From assembly GCA_905207905.1 (NCBI GenBank), contig CAJLNC010000015.1, forward strand, positions 1 to 41,519: 41,519 nt of DNA, in the 5' to 3' direction. The position numbers and the translations under genes are program-made. Positions 1 through 7,809 of this stretch are shown in pieces. The DNA comes from an uncultured Lachnospiraceae bacterium (GTDB taxonomy: Bacteria > Bacillota_A > Clostridia > Lachnospirales > Lachnospiraceae). Numbering within the stretch: the stretch's first letter is position 1; each line of letters opens with the position of its first letter. The notes under the pieces were generated by a model. That model had not been told where the DNA came from and ran no database searches. It saw nothing but the letters and a program-made list of their open reading frames with translations.

Positions 1-342
1 GAGTGCTCTGAGGTTGGTATGTACCTGGCTATGTCCAGAGTTGCTCACAGAGAAGGATATCCGGAGATCGGCCTGTACTGGGAGAAGGCTGCCTACGAAG
101 AAGCTGAGCATGCAGCAAAATTCGCTGAGATGCTGGGCGAGGTAGTTACCCCCAGCACCAAGAAGAACCTGGAGATGAGAGTTGAGGCTGAGAACGGCGC
201 TACTGCTGGTAAGCTGGAGCTGGCTAAGATGGCTAAGGCTGCTAACCTGGATGCAATCCATGACACAGTTCATGAGATGGCAAAGGATGAGGCAAGACAC
301 GGAAAAGCATTCCAGGGTCTGCTGAACAGATACTTCAAATAA
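1..342 (+). CDS. Reverse rubrerythrin (NADH peroxidase type), C-terminal part; 5' end outside window
   Basis: The reading frame is open from base 1 and ends at TAA 340-342; the start lies outside the window. The visible 113 residues form a ferritin-like diiron helical bundle: an ECSE segment at the very start, an EEAEH motif and a DEARH motif supply the iron-binding Glu and His residues. The protein ends directly after the last helix with no C-terminal rubredoxin domain. This fits the reverse rubrerythrins of Clostridia, whose rubredoxin domain is at the N-terminus; that part cannot be seen here. Members reduce hydrogen peroxide in the cytoplasm of anaerobes using electrons from NADH through partner proteins. 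A strong hairpin terminator follows 38 bases downstream, so this is the last gene of its transcript. Confidence 0.85.
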   Translation, partial: ECSEVGMYLAMSRVAHREGYPEIGLYWEKAAYEEAEHAAKFAEMLGEVVTPSTKKNLEMRVEAENGATAGKLELAKMAKAANLDAIHDTVHEMAKDEARHGKAFQGLLNRYFK

Positions 343-379
343 ACCATCGAATAAAAACAGGGGAATCCCCTAATGATCA

Positions 380-413
380 AGAGGGAATGGCGTTTGCCAT
401 TCCCTCTTTTTTT
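380..413. terminator. Bidirectional intrinsic terminator
   Basis: A 12-bp perfect stem (AGAGGGAATGGC at 380-391 against 396-407) with a GTTT loop is followed by a T run to 413. It ends the rubrerythrin transcript on the plus strand. It also lies immediately after the stop codon of the convergent ECF transporter gene, where the A residues before the stem can give a short U tract. Confidence 0.85.
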
Positions 414-1012
414 CAGGCTGCCCCGGCCGTTCCCATCAGCCCTGCCTTACGAAGGGCCGGGCGCAGCACATTGTAGATCAGGCCTACCAGGATCACAGAT
501 ACCACCGCATTCACAAAGGTGGTGGCTGTACTCCACTTTGCCAGGACAGAAGCCAGCTCCTGAGGCTGTCCCAGCACCCACATTTTATAAAAATACCCCA
601 CCAGGGGATCAAAAACCACATTGAATCCAAGACCGCACACCGCTGCGATAATACTCCATTTCAGTACGTATTTCTTATCTGTGCTTTCATTGATATGAGC
701 GATCCTGTGAGCTACCAGGCCGGTGATCAGTCCAATGCAAAGCTTCAGCACAAAGGTTTTCGGCGCCACCGTAACGTATACCGGATCCATCAGATCCGCA
801 ATACTCATACCGATGGCTCCCGCCAGTCCTCCGTATAAACCTCCCAGCAGCAGAGCTGCCAGCACGCAGAACGCATTTCCAATATGGATGGAGGTGGCAT
901 CTCCTCCAGGCATGGGAATCTTGATCTGCAAAAAGGTAAATGAAACAAAGCATAATGCAGCCAAAAGAGCTGTCTGCGCCAGTTTTTTGATCCTATTTTG
1001 TTCCCTGTTCAT
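413..1012 (-). CDS. ECF transporter S component (riboflavin-type S family), substrate unknown
   Basis: A 199-residue integral membrane protein with about six hydrophobic segments and a short basic N-terminus. The central run with a conserved Gly-rich turn (LLGGLYGGLAGAIG) followed by an Asp-Pro turn and an APKTF segment matches the ECF-type S-component family that includes riboflavin-like carriers (Pfam ECF-ribofla_trS). S components bind a vitamin or other micronutrient and dock onto a shared energising module (EcfA, EcfA', EcfT), which is not encoded here. The start ATG has a GAAGG element 6-7 bases upstream. No riboswitch was seen in the 281-bp leader shared with the divergent hemolysin III gene, so the substrate cannot be inferred from regulation. 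Confidence 0.8.
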   Translation of the reverse strand: MNREQNRIKKLAQTALLAALCFVSFTFLQIKIPMPGGDATSIHIGNAFCVLAALLLGGLYGGLAGAIGMSIADLMDPVYVTVAPKTFVLKLCIGLITGLVAHRIAHINESTDKKYVLKWSIIAAVCGLGFNVVFDPLVGYFYKMWVLGQPQELASVLAKWSTATTFVNAVVSVILVGLIYNVLRPALRKAGLMGTAGAA

Positions 1013-1293
1013 AAACGCATCCTTCTTTCTTTCATTTTCTGCGTTTTAGAATAGCATCAATCTGTACCTATTAAAATAACCAGTTTTTTCTTTTTAGACA
1101 AGGTCAGATAGGCCGTTATCTGTTACATAAAAATTAATTTTCTGTTTTTCCGCTTTCTGGTATTGCATTTTCTATCTCATAGTAGTAATATATCAGTATG
1201 TAGTATTAAAAACTACTTATAATAGTACCGTAGTTATATATTGCAGACATTGGCTGCTTTATTATCAAATCCAGGCACAAGGAGGTCTTAGAC

Positions 1294-1998
1294 ATGAAGG
1301 AGAAGATAAAAAAAGAAGCTATGCAGATCAAAAAAGACGCCATGCACTTAAAGGATCCGGGAAGCGCTATCACACATTTTATCGGTATGCTGATGGCCGT
1401 TTTTGCTGCGGTTCCTCTGATGATACGGGCAGCTTCCAATCCGGATCTTGTCCACACGTTCTCCCTTGGGATCTTTATTGTCAGCATGATCCTTTTATAT
1501 GCTGCCAGCACCACTTATCATTCCCTGAATATTTCTGAAAAATGGAACCGGATTCTAAGAAAGATCGACCACATGATGATCTTTGTTCTGATTGCCGGAA
1601 CCTACACTCCCGTATGCCTCATCGTACTGCGGGGACGCACCGGGTATCTGCTGTGCAGTCTGGTTTGGGGCATTGCTATCCTGGGTATCCTGATCAAGGC
1701 GTTCTGGATCAACTGTCCCAAATGGTTTTCTTCTCTGCTTTATATTGCCATGGGCTGGACCTGTGTGCTGGCCTTCACCCAGATCATCAATACCCTTTCC
1801 CCAGCAGCTTTTGGATGGCTTCTGGCAGGCGGAATCATCTACACCGTAGGCGGGATCATTTATGCCCTGAAACTTCCTCTTTTTAATTCCAAGCATAAAT
1901 CCTTTGGTTCCCATGAGATCTTCCACCTGTTTGTCATGGGAGGCAGCGCCTGCCACCTGATCCTCATGTATTTCTTTGTGGCTTCCATGCCTCTGTAA
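1294..1998 (+). CDS. Hemolysin III family (YqfA/PAQR-like) membrane protein
   Basis: A 234-residue seven-helix membrane protein of the hemolysin III / PAQR superfamily. Family hallmarks are visible: TTYH near residue 70, a KIDH segment followed by AGTYTP near residue 92-105, and a C-terminal GSHEIFH...GSACH region. These supply the conserved Ser, Asp and His residues thought to bind a metal, as in PAQR hydrolases. The first 25 residues are Lys-rich and probably cytoplasmic. The ATG follows an AAGGAGG ribosome binding site by 9 bases. The physiological role of bacterial members is unsettled; the name comes from early haemolysis assays. A possible -10 (TATAAT, 1218-1223) lies upstream without a good -35. 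Confidence 0.88.
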   Translation: MKEKIKKEAMQIKKDAMHLKDPGSAITHFIGMLMAVFAAVPLMIRAASNPDLVHTFSLGIFIVSMILLYAASTTYHSLNISEKWNRILRKIDHMMIFVLIAGTYTPVCLIVLRGRTGYLLCSLVWGIAILGILIKAFWINCPKWFSSLLYIAMGWTCVLAFTQIINTLSPAAFGWLLAGGIIYTVGGIIYALKLPLFNSKHKSFGSHEIFHLFVMGGSACHLILMYFFVASMPL

Positions 1999-2091
1999 AC
2001 AATTAATTATCTGATACGCCGTTTCCTGGTTTATCCGGTTTTTCGCACCATTTTTTATCCCGGTTCTGCTCCAGCGTCCTGCTTTTGCGTA

Positions 2092-2349
2092 TCATTCTTT
2101 TCCCGCAAACTCTTTTATGAGCCGCTCCTTTCCGGAACGGCTCATTTGCTTGATGGCGTATTCTCTTCGCAGGGCTTCTTCCTTTGTGGAAAACTCCTCC
2201 TGATACACCAGCTTTACCGGTCCCCGCCCTCTGGTGTACTTGGCTCCTTTTCCCTGATTGTGAGCCTCCAGCCTCCGCTCTAAATGGTTCGTCCAGCCAG
2301 TATAATAGCTGCCATCCCTGCACTCTACTATGTACACAAAATGTTTCAT
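2092..2349 (-). CDS. GIY-YIG domain protein (UPF0213 / YhbQ-like)
   Basis: An 85-residue single-domain GIY-YIG protein. The N-terminal YIVECRDGSYYTGWT segment carries the two Tyr-containing strands, followed by LERRLEAHN with the conserved Arg, and a later Glu-rich helix (EEALRREYAIKQ). Length and sequence fit the stand-alone UPF0213/YhbQ family, which is linked to DNA damage responses in some bacteria but has no firmly settled role in Clostridia. The start ATG follows GGGAG by 8 bases. The gene stands alone, convergent with the hemolysin III gene. Confidence 0.85.
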   Translation of the reverse strand: MKHFVYIVECRDGSYYTGWTNHLERRLEAHNQGKGAKYTRGRGPVKLVYQEEFSTKEEALRREYAIKQMSRSGKERLIKEFAGKE

Positions 2350-2904
2350 GCGCTTGTCTCCCTTTTCTAAAATGTTCCGTCTCTGTATACTATCCGGAAT
2401 ATCTCTCTGTCTCTTGTTCTGCTTCCAGGTAAGCCTCTTTTTTCCATCCCTTATTCTATAGACTGGCTCCTTCTTGCACTCCTCACTTCGCTTTCAGGCA
2501 GGCATCCTCCTCTGCTTCTCACTCTGTTTTCAGGCAAGTCCCCTCTTTCGCTTCCCGCTCCGTTTTCAGGCAGGCCCCCTCTTCCGCTTTCATTCTGCTG
2601 ATCGTCCAGGCTCTATGTAGAGAGGGGGAAGCCGGAACCTGCTGCGGAAAACTCCGCCCGCTTTTGGTTCCCGCCGCCGCCCTCCTTGTTTATAAAAAGC
2701 AATCGACGAAGCAGGTATCTTATTCCAGGACAGCCGCTGCTGCCCGCCCCAATGCAATGCTTCTGTAAAACTGTATCAGATATTCGATTGCGAACCTTCG
2801 TCATACTGTATTATAAGCCAAATTCTCCATTTTGTGCATAGTATTCGCATACGTAGGGCAACATCCCCTAGCCATGAGATTTCCTGTCCGCCTCTGTGGA
2901 TTCC
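2350..2904. other. Intergenic region of 555 bp with a tandem repeat
   Basis: No convincing gene is present. It holds a three-copy 36-bp tandem repeat (2479-2586, listed separately) and AT-rich DNA from about 2750 to 2860. Near the M23 gene it contains ATTTCCTGTCCGCC, which recurs upstream of the exported CbiK gene at 36406-36419. Short open frames on either strand lack ribosome binding sites and recognisable sequence. Confidence 0.5.
2479..2586. repeat. 36-bp tandem repeat, three imperfect copies
   Basis: Copies are 2479-2514, 2515-2550 and 2551-2586, all exactly 36 bp, sharing a core TTTCAGGCA(A/G)G; a partial fourth unit begins at 2587. Copies abut with no spacers, so this is not a CRISPR array. 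On the minus strand one frame is open through the array and would give a 12-residue repeat containing LPEN, but no start codon or ribosome binding site supports translation. Confidence 0.75.
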
Positions 2905-3741
2905 CTATTCCAGATAAATCACCGGATCAACCGGCAGATCATCCTTTGTCATGGCAAAGTACAAATTGCTTCCTTCCATACAGTAATACTTCGTGGGTTC
3001 ACTCACATATCCCAGAATCTGTCCCTGCTCCACAACCTGTCCCTCCGAAACAGTCAGCTCCTTCAGCTGTCCGTAGGTAAGCTTATAGCCATCTCCCAGA
3101 CTCATCACCAGGGTCGTGCCTGTCTCCTCATCAATGCCAATGCTCTCCACCACGCCTCTGGCAGCAGCCACCACCTGAGCGCCTACATCGCTGCCGATCA
3201 CCAGAGCCGGATTGTACTTATACTGTTTTAAAGTAGGAAAATAAATACTGCTGTCCATAGAATAATCCAATACTACACTTCCTGCCACCGGCCAGTTTAG
3301 GGTATCTGCCTCTCCAAACGTCACTGTGGGCAAAATCTCTGAGGTCTGGGCAGCCACAGCAGGCTCTTCTTCCGCCTCAACCGCTTCCTGGATCTGCGAA
3401 TCCATCTGCCCTTCCCCCGGAAGATTGGCCTGTTCCTGGATCTGTGCGTCAATATCATTGGAGCTGGCCTCTGCCAAAGGAATCTCAGGCTCTCCTTCCT
3501 GCTCATTAGACTGATCCAACGCCTCCTGCAGCGCCTGATCCACCTGTGGAGCCGCCGGATCCCCGGCTTTTGCCGTCTGTTCCAGCTCCTGCTGCTCCCC
3601 GGCCCTCTGTTTCTGGGCGTTTTTTACCTGGCCTGCTGCAAACAGGATTGAAAACGCCGTCACTGCTACCAGGCACAGGCCAAAAATCAGATTGTTATTT
3701 TTTCCGTTCCACTTGAATTTTGATTCTTTGTTTTCCATCAT
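2905..3741 (-). CDS. Membrane-anchored M23-like protein with lost catalytic residues (SpoIIQ-like)
   Basis: A 278-residue protein with a short Lys-rich cytoplasmic start, one membrane helix (about residues 18-37), a long acidic Gln/Glu/Ala-rich linker (about 40-145) and a C-terminal LytM/M23 fold. The fold is recognisable from NWPVAG, the VIGSDVGAQVVAAARGVV strand pair, a GYKLTYGQL segment and the GQILGYV turn. The zinc ligands of active M23 enzymes are missing: the HxxxD position reads as NPALVIGSD, and the HxH position reads NLYFAM. It is therefore probably a non-enzymatic scaffold, as in SpoIIQ of Bacillus, which pairs with SpoIIIAH during sporulation. Assignment to SpoIIQ is inference from architecture. 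Two adjacent ATGs exist; AGAGGTG is best spaced for the second (3738). Confidence 0.7.
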   Translation of the reverse strand: MMENKESKFKWNGKNNNLIFGLCLVAVTAFSILFAAGQVKNAQKQRAGEQQELEQTAKAGDPAAPQVDQALQEALDQSNEQEGEPEIPLAEASSNDIDAQIQEQANLPGEGQMDSQIQEAVEAEEEPAVAAQTSEILPTVTFGEADTLNWPVAGSVVLDYSMDSSIYFPTLKQYKYNPALVIGSDVGAQVVAAARGVVESIGIDEETGTTLVMSLGDGYKLTYGQLKELTVSEGQVVEQGQILGYVSEPTKYYCMEGSNLYFAMTKDDLPVDPVIYLE

Positions 3742-3875
3742 CTTTCACCTCTGTCCATATTTACGCCTGACGGCTCCGGGCCGGGGCATTTCCCTTTCCG
3801 CCCTGTTTTGCCATCCGTTCGTCTATCCATAGGATTGCCAGATGTCAAAAGAATATTCCAGGAAGCGGGATTTTT

Positions 3876-3905
3876 TTGACAGTAAAATCTTTTTTATGAT
3901 ATGAT
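3876..3905 (+). promoter_or_regulatory. Sigma-A promoter of the alpha-glucosidase gene
   Basis: TTGACA at 3876-3881, an 18-bp spacer and TATGAT at 3900-3905, followed by AAGGAGG just before the start codon at 3957. A divergent TTGACA (minus strand, 3843-3848) may serve the M23 gene but has no good -10. Confidence 0.65.
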
Positions 3906-3956
3906 AAATTCCAAACGTATGATCACCTGCTTAAAAATCCTAAGGAGGTTTTACCT

Positions 3957-5636
3957 ATGATAAAAAAATGGTGGCACAATAAAGTGGCCTATCAAATCTA
4001 CCCCAAAAGTTTTCTGGACACCAATGGAGACGGCATCGGCGATCTGCCGGGTATTATCCAAAAACTGGATTATTTGAAGCTGCTGGGGGTGGACATTCTC
4101 TGGCTCTCTCCCTGCTACCCCTCTCCTCTGGCAGACCAGGGATACGATATTTCCGATTACTATGGAATCGATCCCCGGTTCGGCACCATGAAAGACATGG
4201 AACACCTTATTTCAGAGGCCAGAAAGAGAAATATGTATGTTCTAATGGATCTGGTGGTAAACCACTGTTCCGATGAACATGCGTGGTTTCAGAAAGCCTG
4301 TGAGGATCCGGATGGAATGTATGGGAATTATTTTTATCTTCGAGAAAAAGAGGAGGGAAAACTCCCCACGAACTGGCGCTCTTACTTCGGCGGCCCGGTG
4401 TGGGACGACCTTCCAGGTACCAGCAAACAATACCTCCATCTGTTCCACAAAAAGCAACCAGATCTGAACTGGGAAAATCCGAAAGTCCGGGAAGAGATCT
4501 ACAAAAATATGAACTGGTGGCTGGATAAGGGCCTGAGCGGTTTTCGCATTGATGCCATCATAAATATCAAAAAAGCCCTACCGATGCATGATTATGCTCC
4601 AGACCGGGAGGACGGCTTAAGCAGCATTGACCGCATGCTGGAGGAAGCCTCCGGGGTGGGAGAATTTTTAGGGGAAATGCAGAGGCGAACCTTTCAAAAG
4701 TACGATGCCTTTTCTGTTGGAGAAGTATTTAATGAAAAGCCAGAAGAACTGCCGGACTTTATCGGGGAAAATGGGTACTTTTCCAGCATGTTTGATTTCT
4801 CCGCCCACATTTTCGGCGCCAGCCCAAAGGGCTGGTATGACGATACTCCCATCACCCCGGAAGACTACAAGCGCTGCTGCTTCCAGTCCCAGAGTCGGGT
4901 GGGCATGACAGGCTTTCTCTCCAACATCATTGAAAACCACGATGAGCCCCGGGGCGTCAGCCGCTATATTCCCAGGGAAGATCTGTGTCCGGCCGCTAAA
5001 AAAATGTTGGCTGCCCTGTACTTTATGATGCGGGGAATCCCTTTCATCTATCAGGGTCAGGAGCTTGGGATGGAAAATTATCCCTTTCAGTCCATAGAGG
5101 AGGTGGACGACATCTCCACTCTGAATCAGTATCAGGTGGCTCTCCATGCAGGCCTGTCTGAGGAGGAAGCGCTTGCAGTGATCTCCCGCAGCAGCCGGGA
5201 CAACGCCAGAACACCCATGCAATGGGACACCTCCCCAAATGCCGGTTTTACCACTGGCACTCCCTGGCTGAAGGTCAATCCCAATTATCTTCAGATTAAT
5301 GCAGCCAGCCAGGTGGAGGATCCGGATTCCCTGTTCCATTTCTACCGGAAACTGATTGCCCTGCGTAAATCCCCGGAGTACGCAGAAACGCTGATATACG
5401 GCAGCTTTCTTCCTTTTCTGGAAGAGCAGCACAATCTCATGGCATATTACCGGAAAGGCCAGCGAACCTTGCTGATCCTGGCGAATTTCCAGAAAGATGC
5501 GCAGAATGTCAGCCTGCCTGCGCCTTGCATCCATGTGGCGCTGAACAATTATCCGGAAGCCAAAATAGAGGACCGGCAGCTTACCCTGAAGGGATACCAG
5601 GTGGTGGCGCTGGAACTGCCCCAGTCCGGCCAATGA
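3957..5636 (+). CDS. GH13 alpha-glucosidase (oligo-1,6-glucosidase / maltase family)
   Basis: A 559-residue cytoplasmic glycoside hydrolase family 13 enzyme without a signal peptide. The (beta/alpha)8 domain runs from residue 1 to about 470, followed by a beta-sandwich. The nucleophile is Asp199 (GFRIDA), the acid/base Glu256 (SVGEVF) and the third carboxylate Asp329 (ENHDE); DLVVNH at 98-103 is the first conserved region. It hydrolyses the non-reducing terminal glucose of imported malto- or isomalto-oligosaccharides. The residue after the nucleophile is Ala, as in alpha-1,4-preferring maltases, whereas characterised oligo-1,6-glucosidases usually have Val; specificity from this is inference. 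The gene stands alone behind its own promoter, with a decayed acetyltransferase downstream. Confidence 0.9.
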   Translation: MIKKWWHNKVAYQIYPKSFLDTNGDGIGDLPGIIQKLDYLKLLGVDILWLSPCYPSPLADQGYDISDYYGIDPRFGTMKDMEHLISEARKRNMYVLMDLVVNHCSDEHAWFQKACEDPDGMYGNYFYLREKEEGKLPTNWRSYFGGPVWDDLPGTSKQYLHLFHKKQPDLNWENPKVREEIYKNMNWWLDKGLSGFRIDAIINIKKALPMHDYAPDREDGLSSIDRMLEEASGVGEFLGEMQRRTFQKYDAFSVGEVFNEKPEELPDFIGENGYFSSMFDFSAHIFGASPKGWYDDTPITPEDYKRCCFQSQSRVGMTGFLSNIIENHDEPRGVSRYIPREDLCPAAKKMLAALYFMMRGIPFIYQGQELGMENYPFQSIEEVDDISTLNQYQVALHAGLSEEEALAVISRSSRDNARTPMQWDTSPNAGFTTGTPWLKVNPNYLQINAASQVEDPDSLFHFYRKLIALRKSPEYAETLIYGSFLPFLEEQHNLMAYYRKGQRTLLILANFQKDAQNVSLPAPCIHVALNNYPEAKIEDRQLTLKGYQVVALELPQSGQ

Positions 5637-5680
5637 AGCGAATGCCCTTCCATGCAAAGCAAAAAGGAGGTAGCACTACC

Positions 5681-6006
5681 ATGGACATTGAAAACTATTG
5701 GAAAAAGAATGGTTTTCTCCTCCGGCCGGCCGAAGCGGCAGATGCAGATTCCTATTTTGAACAGAATTATCATCCGCTGGATCCGGAAATAGCATATCTG
5801 ACGGGATGCAAAGAAATTTTTACGAAAGAAGAGGTGGTTTCCTTCTTCCTGAACTCCCTGGAAGCTCAGGATCGCTGTCTGTTTCTGATCATTGACCCAA
5901 AGGGGGCAATCATCGGAGAGGCTGTAATCAATGAAATCTAGATGTATATTCCTTCAATCCCAGGGCGGAACGAACCTACCAAAAAGCAGATGAACAAACT
6001 CCTTAA
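5681..6006 (+). pseudogene. GNAT acetyltransferase remnant (internal deletion plus frameshift)
   Basis: ATG 5681 follows AAAAAGGAGG and opens an 86-residue frame that begins like a GNAT N-acetyltransferase and runs to the strand GAIIGEAVINEI, then stops at TAG 5939-5941. A second frame crossing that stop (5938-6006) reads LDVYSFNPRAERTYQKA, the typical acetyl-CoA-binding and C-terminal helix segment of GNAT enzymes (normally ending YEKAGF). The middle of the domain, including the pyrophosphate-binding loop, is missing and the two parts are out of frame, so the gene is broken. The terminator hairpin starting at 5981 overlaps the last codons. Its former substrate is unknown. Confidence 0.75.
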
Positions 6007-6028
6007 AGTTTGAACACCTGCTTTTTGT
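5981..6028. terminator. Long bidirectional terminator hairpin
   Basis: AAAAAGCAG at 5981-5989 pairs with CTGCTTTTT near 6020-6028. An inner stem (ACAAACT against AGTTTG) closes around CCTTAA. T and A runs on the two sides suit termination from both directions. It sits between the GNAT remnant and the 3' end of dnaB. Confidence 0.75.
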
Positions 6029-6032
6029 CTCC

Positions 6033-7361
6033 TTATTTCTGCATATTTGCAAATTTGGTATATCTTGGCAGCCATGCCAGCTCTACCGTGCCGATGGGGC
6101 CGTTTCTCTGCTTGGCAATGATCACTTCAGCCACATCCTTCCGGTCTGTGTCTTTATTATAGTAATCGTCGCGATAAAGGAACATCACCACGTCCGCATC
6201 CTGCTCAATGGCTCCCGACTCACGCAGGTCGGAAAGCATGGGCCTGTGATCCGGCCTCTGCTCCACTGCACGGGAGAGCTGGGATAACGCTACCACAGGC
6301 ACCTGCAGCTCTCTGGCAATCTCTTTTAAGGAACGGGAGATATCCGAGATCTCCTGCTGTCTGGACTCAGATTTTTTGCTTCCCTGCATCAGCTGCAGAT
6401 AGTCGATCATAATAATCCCCAGATTGTGCTCCAGCTTGTATTTCCTGCACTTGCTCCGCAGCTCCGCCACCGAGATGCCAGGGGTATCGTCAATGATCAT
6501 ATGAGAACGGCCGATGATGCCTGCTCCCTCAATGAGATTGGCCCAATCAGTGTCGCTTAAATTTCCGTTTCTAAGAAGCTGGGCATCCACTCTGGATTCC
6601 AGAGAGAAAAGTCGGTTCACCAGCTGTTCTTTGGACATCTCCAAACTGAAAATCGCCACCGTGATATCATTGCGAAAAGCCATATGCTCTGCAATATTCA
6701 GCACAAAAGCCGTTTTTCCCATGGAGGGACGGGCGGCAATCAGAATCAGATCCGAGGGCTGAAGCCCGGAAGTCTTATAATCCAAATCAATAAATCCGGT
6801 GGAAAGCCCAGTGACGCTGCCCTTATTCCGGCTGGCCATCTCGATCTTATCCAGAGCCTTCAACACCACATCTTTGATGGGGACAAAATCATCCGTGCTT
6901 TTTTTCTGGAGTACTTGGAAGATCTGCCTCTCCGTCTCCTCCATAATGTCCTCCACCTTGTCCTTCCCTGCATAGCAGGCGTTGGCAATCTCCTCATTTA
7001 CCTTGATCAGACGGCGAAGCAGCGCCTTGTCCTGAACGATCTGGGCGTAATAGCGCACATTGGCGGAGGTGGGAACTGCGGTGATCAGATCCCGGATAAA
7101 TTCCAGGCTGCTGATCTCCGGCGGCACATCCATCTCCTTTAACCGCTCCTGAAGGGTGATCAAATCCACCGGCTTTCCCTCACTGTAGAGCCCTGTCATA
7201 GCGTCAAAAAGCACTCCGTACTGCTTCTGGTAAAAGTCCTCCGCCGTAAGCAGCTCCTGAGCCACCGTGATGGCCTCCTGGTCGATCATCATAGCTCCGA
7301 TCACTGACTGCTCTGCCTCCGCGCTGTGGGGCATCACTCTTTTTATCAGTGTTTCTTCCAT
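6033..7361 (-). CDS. dnaB: Replicative DNA helicase DnaB
   Basis: A 442-residue hexameric replicative helicase (DnaC in Bacillus nomenclature). The N-terminal helical domain spans residues 1-110, a linker helix follows, and the RecA-like motor domain begins about residue 180. Walker A is ARPSMGKTA (210-218), Walker B ends at Asp320 (IIMIDYLQL), and the ALSQLSR and LRESGAIEQDAD segments are characteristic. Length is normal and no intein is present. It unwinds DNA ahead of the polymerase at the replication fork. Its ATG abuts the rplI stop codon with no spacing, so it is translated as the last gene of gdpP-rplI-dnaB, a common clostridial arrangement. Confidence 0.97.
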   Translation of the reverse strand: MEETLIKRVMPHSAEAEQSVIGAMMIDQEAITVAQELLTAEDFYQKQYGVLFDAMTGLYSEGKPVDLITLQERLKEMDVPPEISSLEFIRDLITAVPTSANVRYYAQIVQDKALLRRLIKVNEEIANACYAGKDKVEDIMEETERQIFQVLQKKSTDDFVPIKDVVLKALDKIEMASRNKGSVTGLSTGFIDLDYKTSGLQPSDLILIAARPSMGKTAFVLNIAEHMAFRNDITVAIFSLEMSKEQLVNRLFSLESRVDAQLLRNGNLSDTDWANLIEGAGIIGRSHMIIDDTPGISVAELRSKCRKYKLEHNLGIIMIDYLQLMQGSKKSESRQQEISDISRSLKEIARELQVPVVALSQLSRAVEQRPDHRPMLSDLRESGAIEQDADVVMFLYRDDYYNKDTDRKDVAEVIIAKQRNGPIGTVELAWLPRYTKFANMQK

Positions 7362-7808
7362 TTATAAGCTCTCCACATTCACCTTCAGCAAAGCAGTTAC
7401 CTTGGTGTGCAGCTTAATGGCCGCTTCCATGGTGCCGACACTCCTGATGGGATTGTTCAGCTGAATCTTCTTCTTATCAATCTCATAGCCTAGCTGCTCT
7501 TTCACAGCCTCTGCCACCTCTTTGTTGGAAATGGAACCAAAAAGTCTGCCTCCCTCTCCCACTTTTACTTTTAATGTAATCGAAGCTGCCTCCAGCTTTT
7601 TCCCCAGCTCCTGGGCTGCAGCCAGATTCTCCGCTGCCACTTTCTCCTGATTGGCCTTCTGAAGTTTTAAATCATTTCTGTTCTTTCCGGTAGCCTCCAC
7701 GCCCTGCTTCTTTTTCAGAAGCACGTTTCTTGCATATCCGTCGCTGACCTCCACGATCTCTCCTTTTTTTCCTACTGCCTTAACATCCTCTAATAAAATC
7801 ACTTTCAT
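7362..7808 (-). CDS. rplI: 50S ribosomal protein L9
   Basis: 148 residues, the normal length. The N-terminal globular domain starts [25 protein letters not shown], with the conserved GYARN-L turn, followed by a long connecting helix and a C-terminal domain containing GRLFGS. L9 binds 23S rRNA near the L1 stalk and affects frame maintenance. The start codon lies one base after the gdpP stop codon, and the stop touches the dnaB start, so the three genes form one tightly packed operon. Confidence 0.97.
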   Translation of the reverse strand: MKVILLEDVKAVGKKGEIVEVSDGYARNVLLKKKQGVEATGKNRNDLKLQKANQEKVAAENLAAAQELGKKLEAASITLKVKVGEGGRLFGSISNKEVAEAVKEQLGYEIDKKKIQLNNPIRSVGTMEAAIKLHTKVTALLKVNVESL

Positions 7809-7809
7809 T

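Noticed and set aside
1013..1293. Vitamin riboswitch upstream of the ECF S component
   Set aside because: Read on both strands; none of the conserved riboswitch cores (FMN, TPP, preQ1, folate) is visible.
2479..2586. CRISPR array suggested by 36-bp repeat length
   Set aside because: Units abut with no spacers and no cas genes are present; it is a simple tandem repeat.
4668..5657. Open frame of about 330 codons opposite the alpha-glucosidase
   Set aside because: Shadow of the GH13 gene; no start signal and no recognisable domain.
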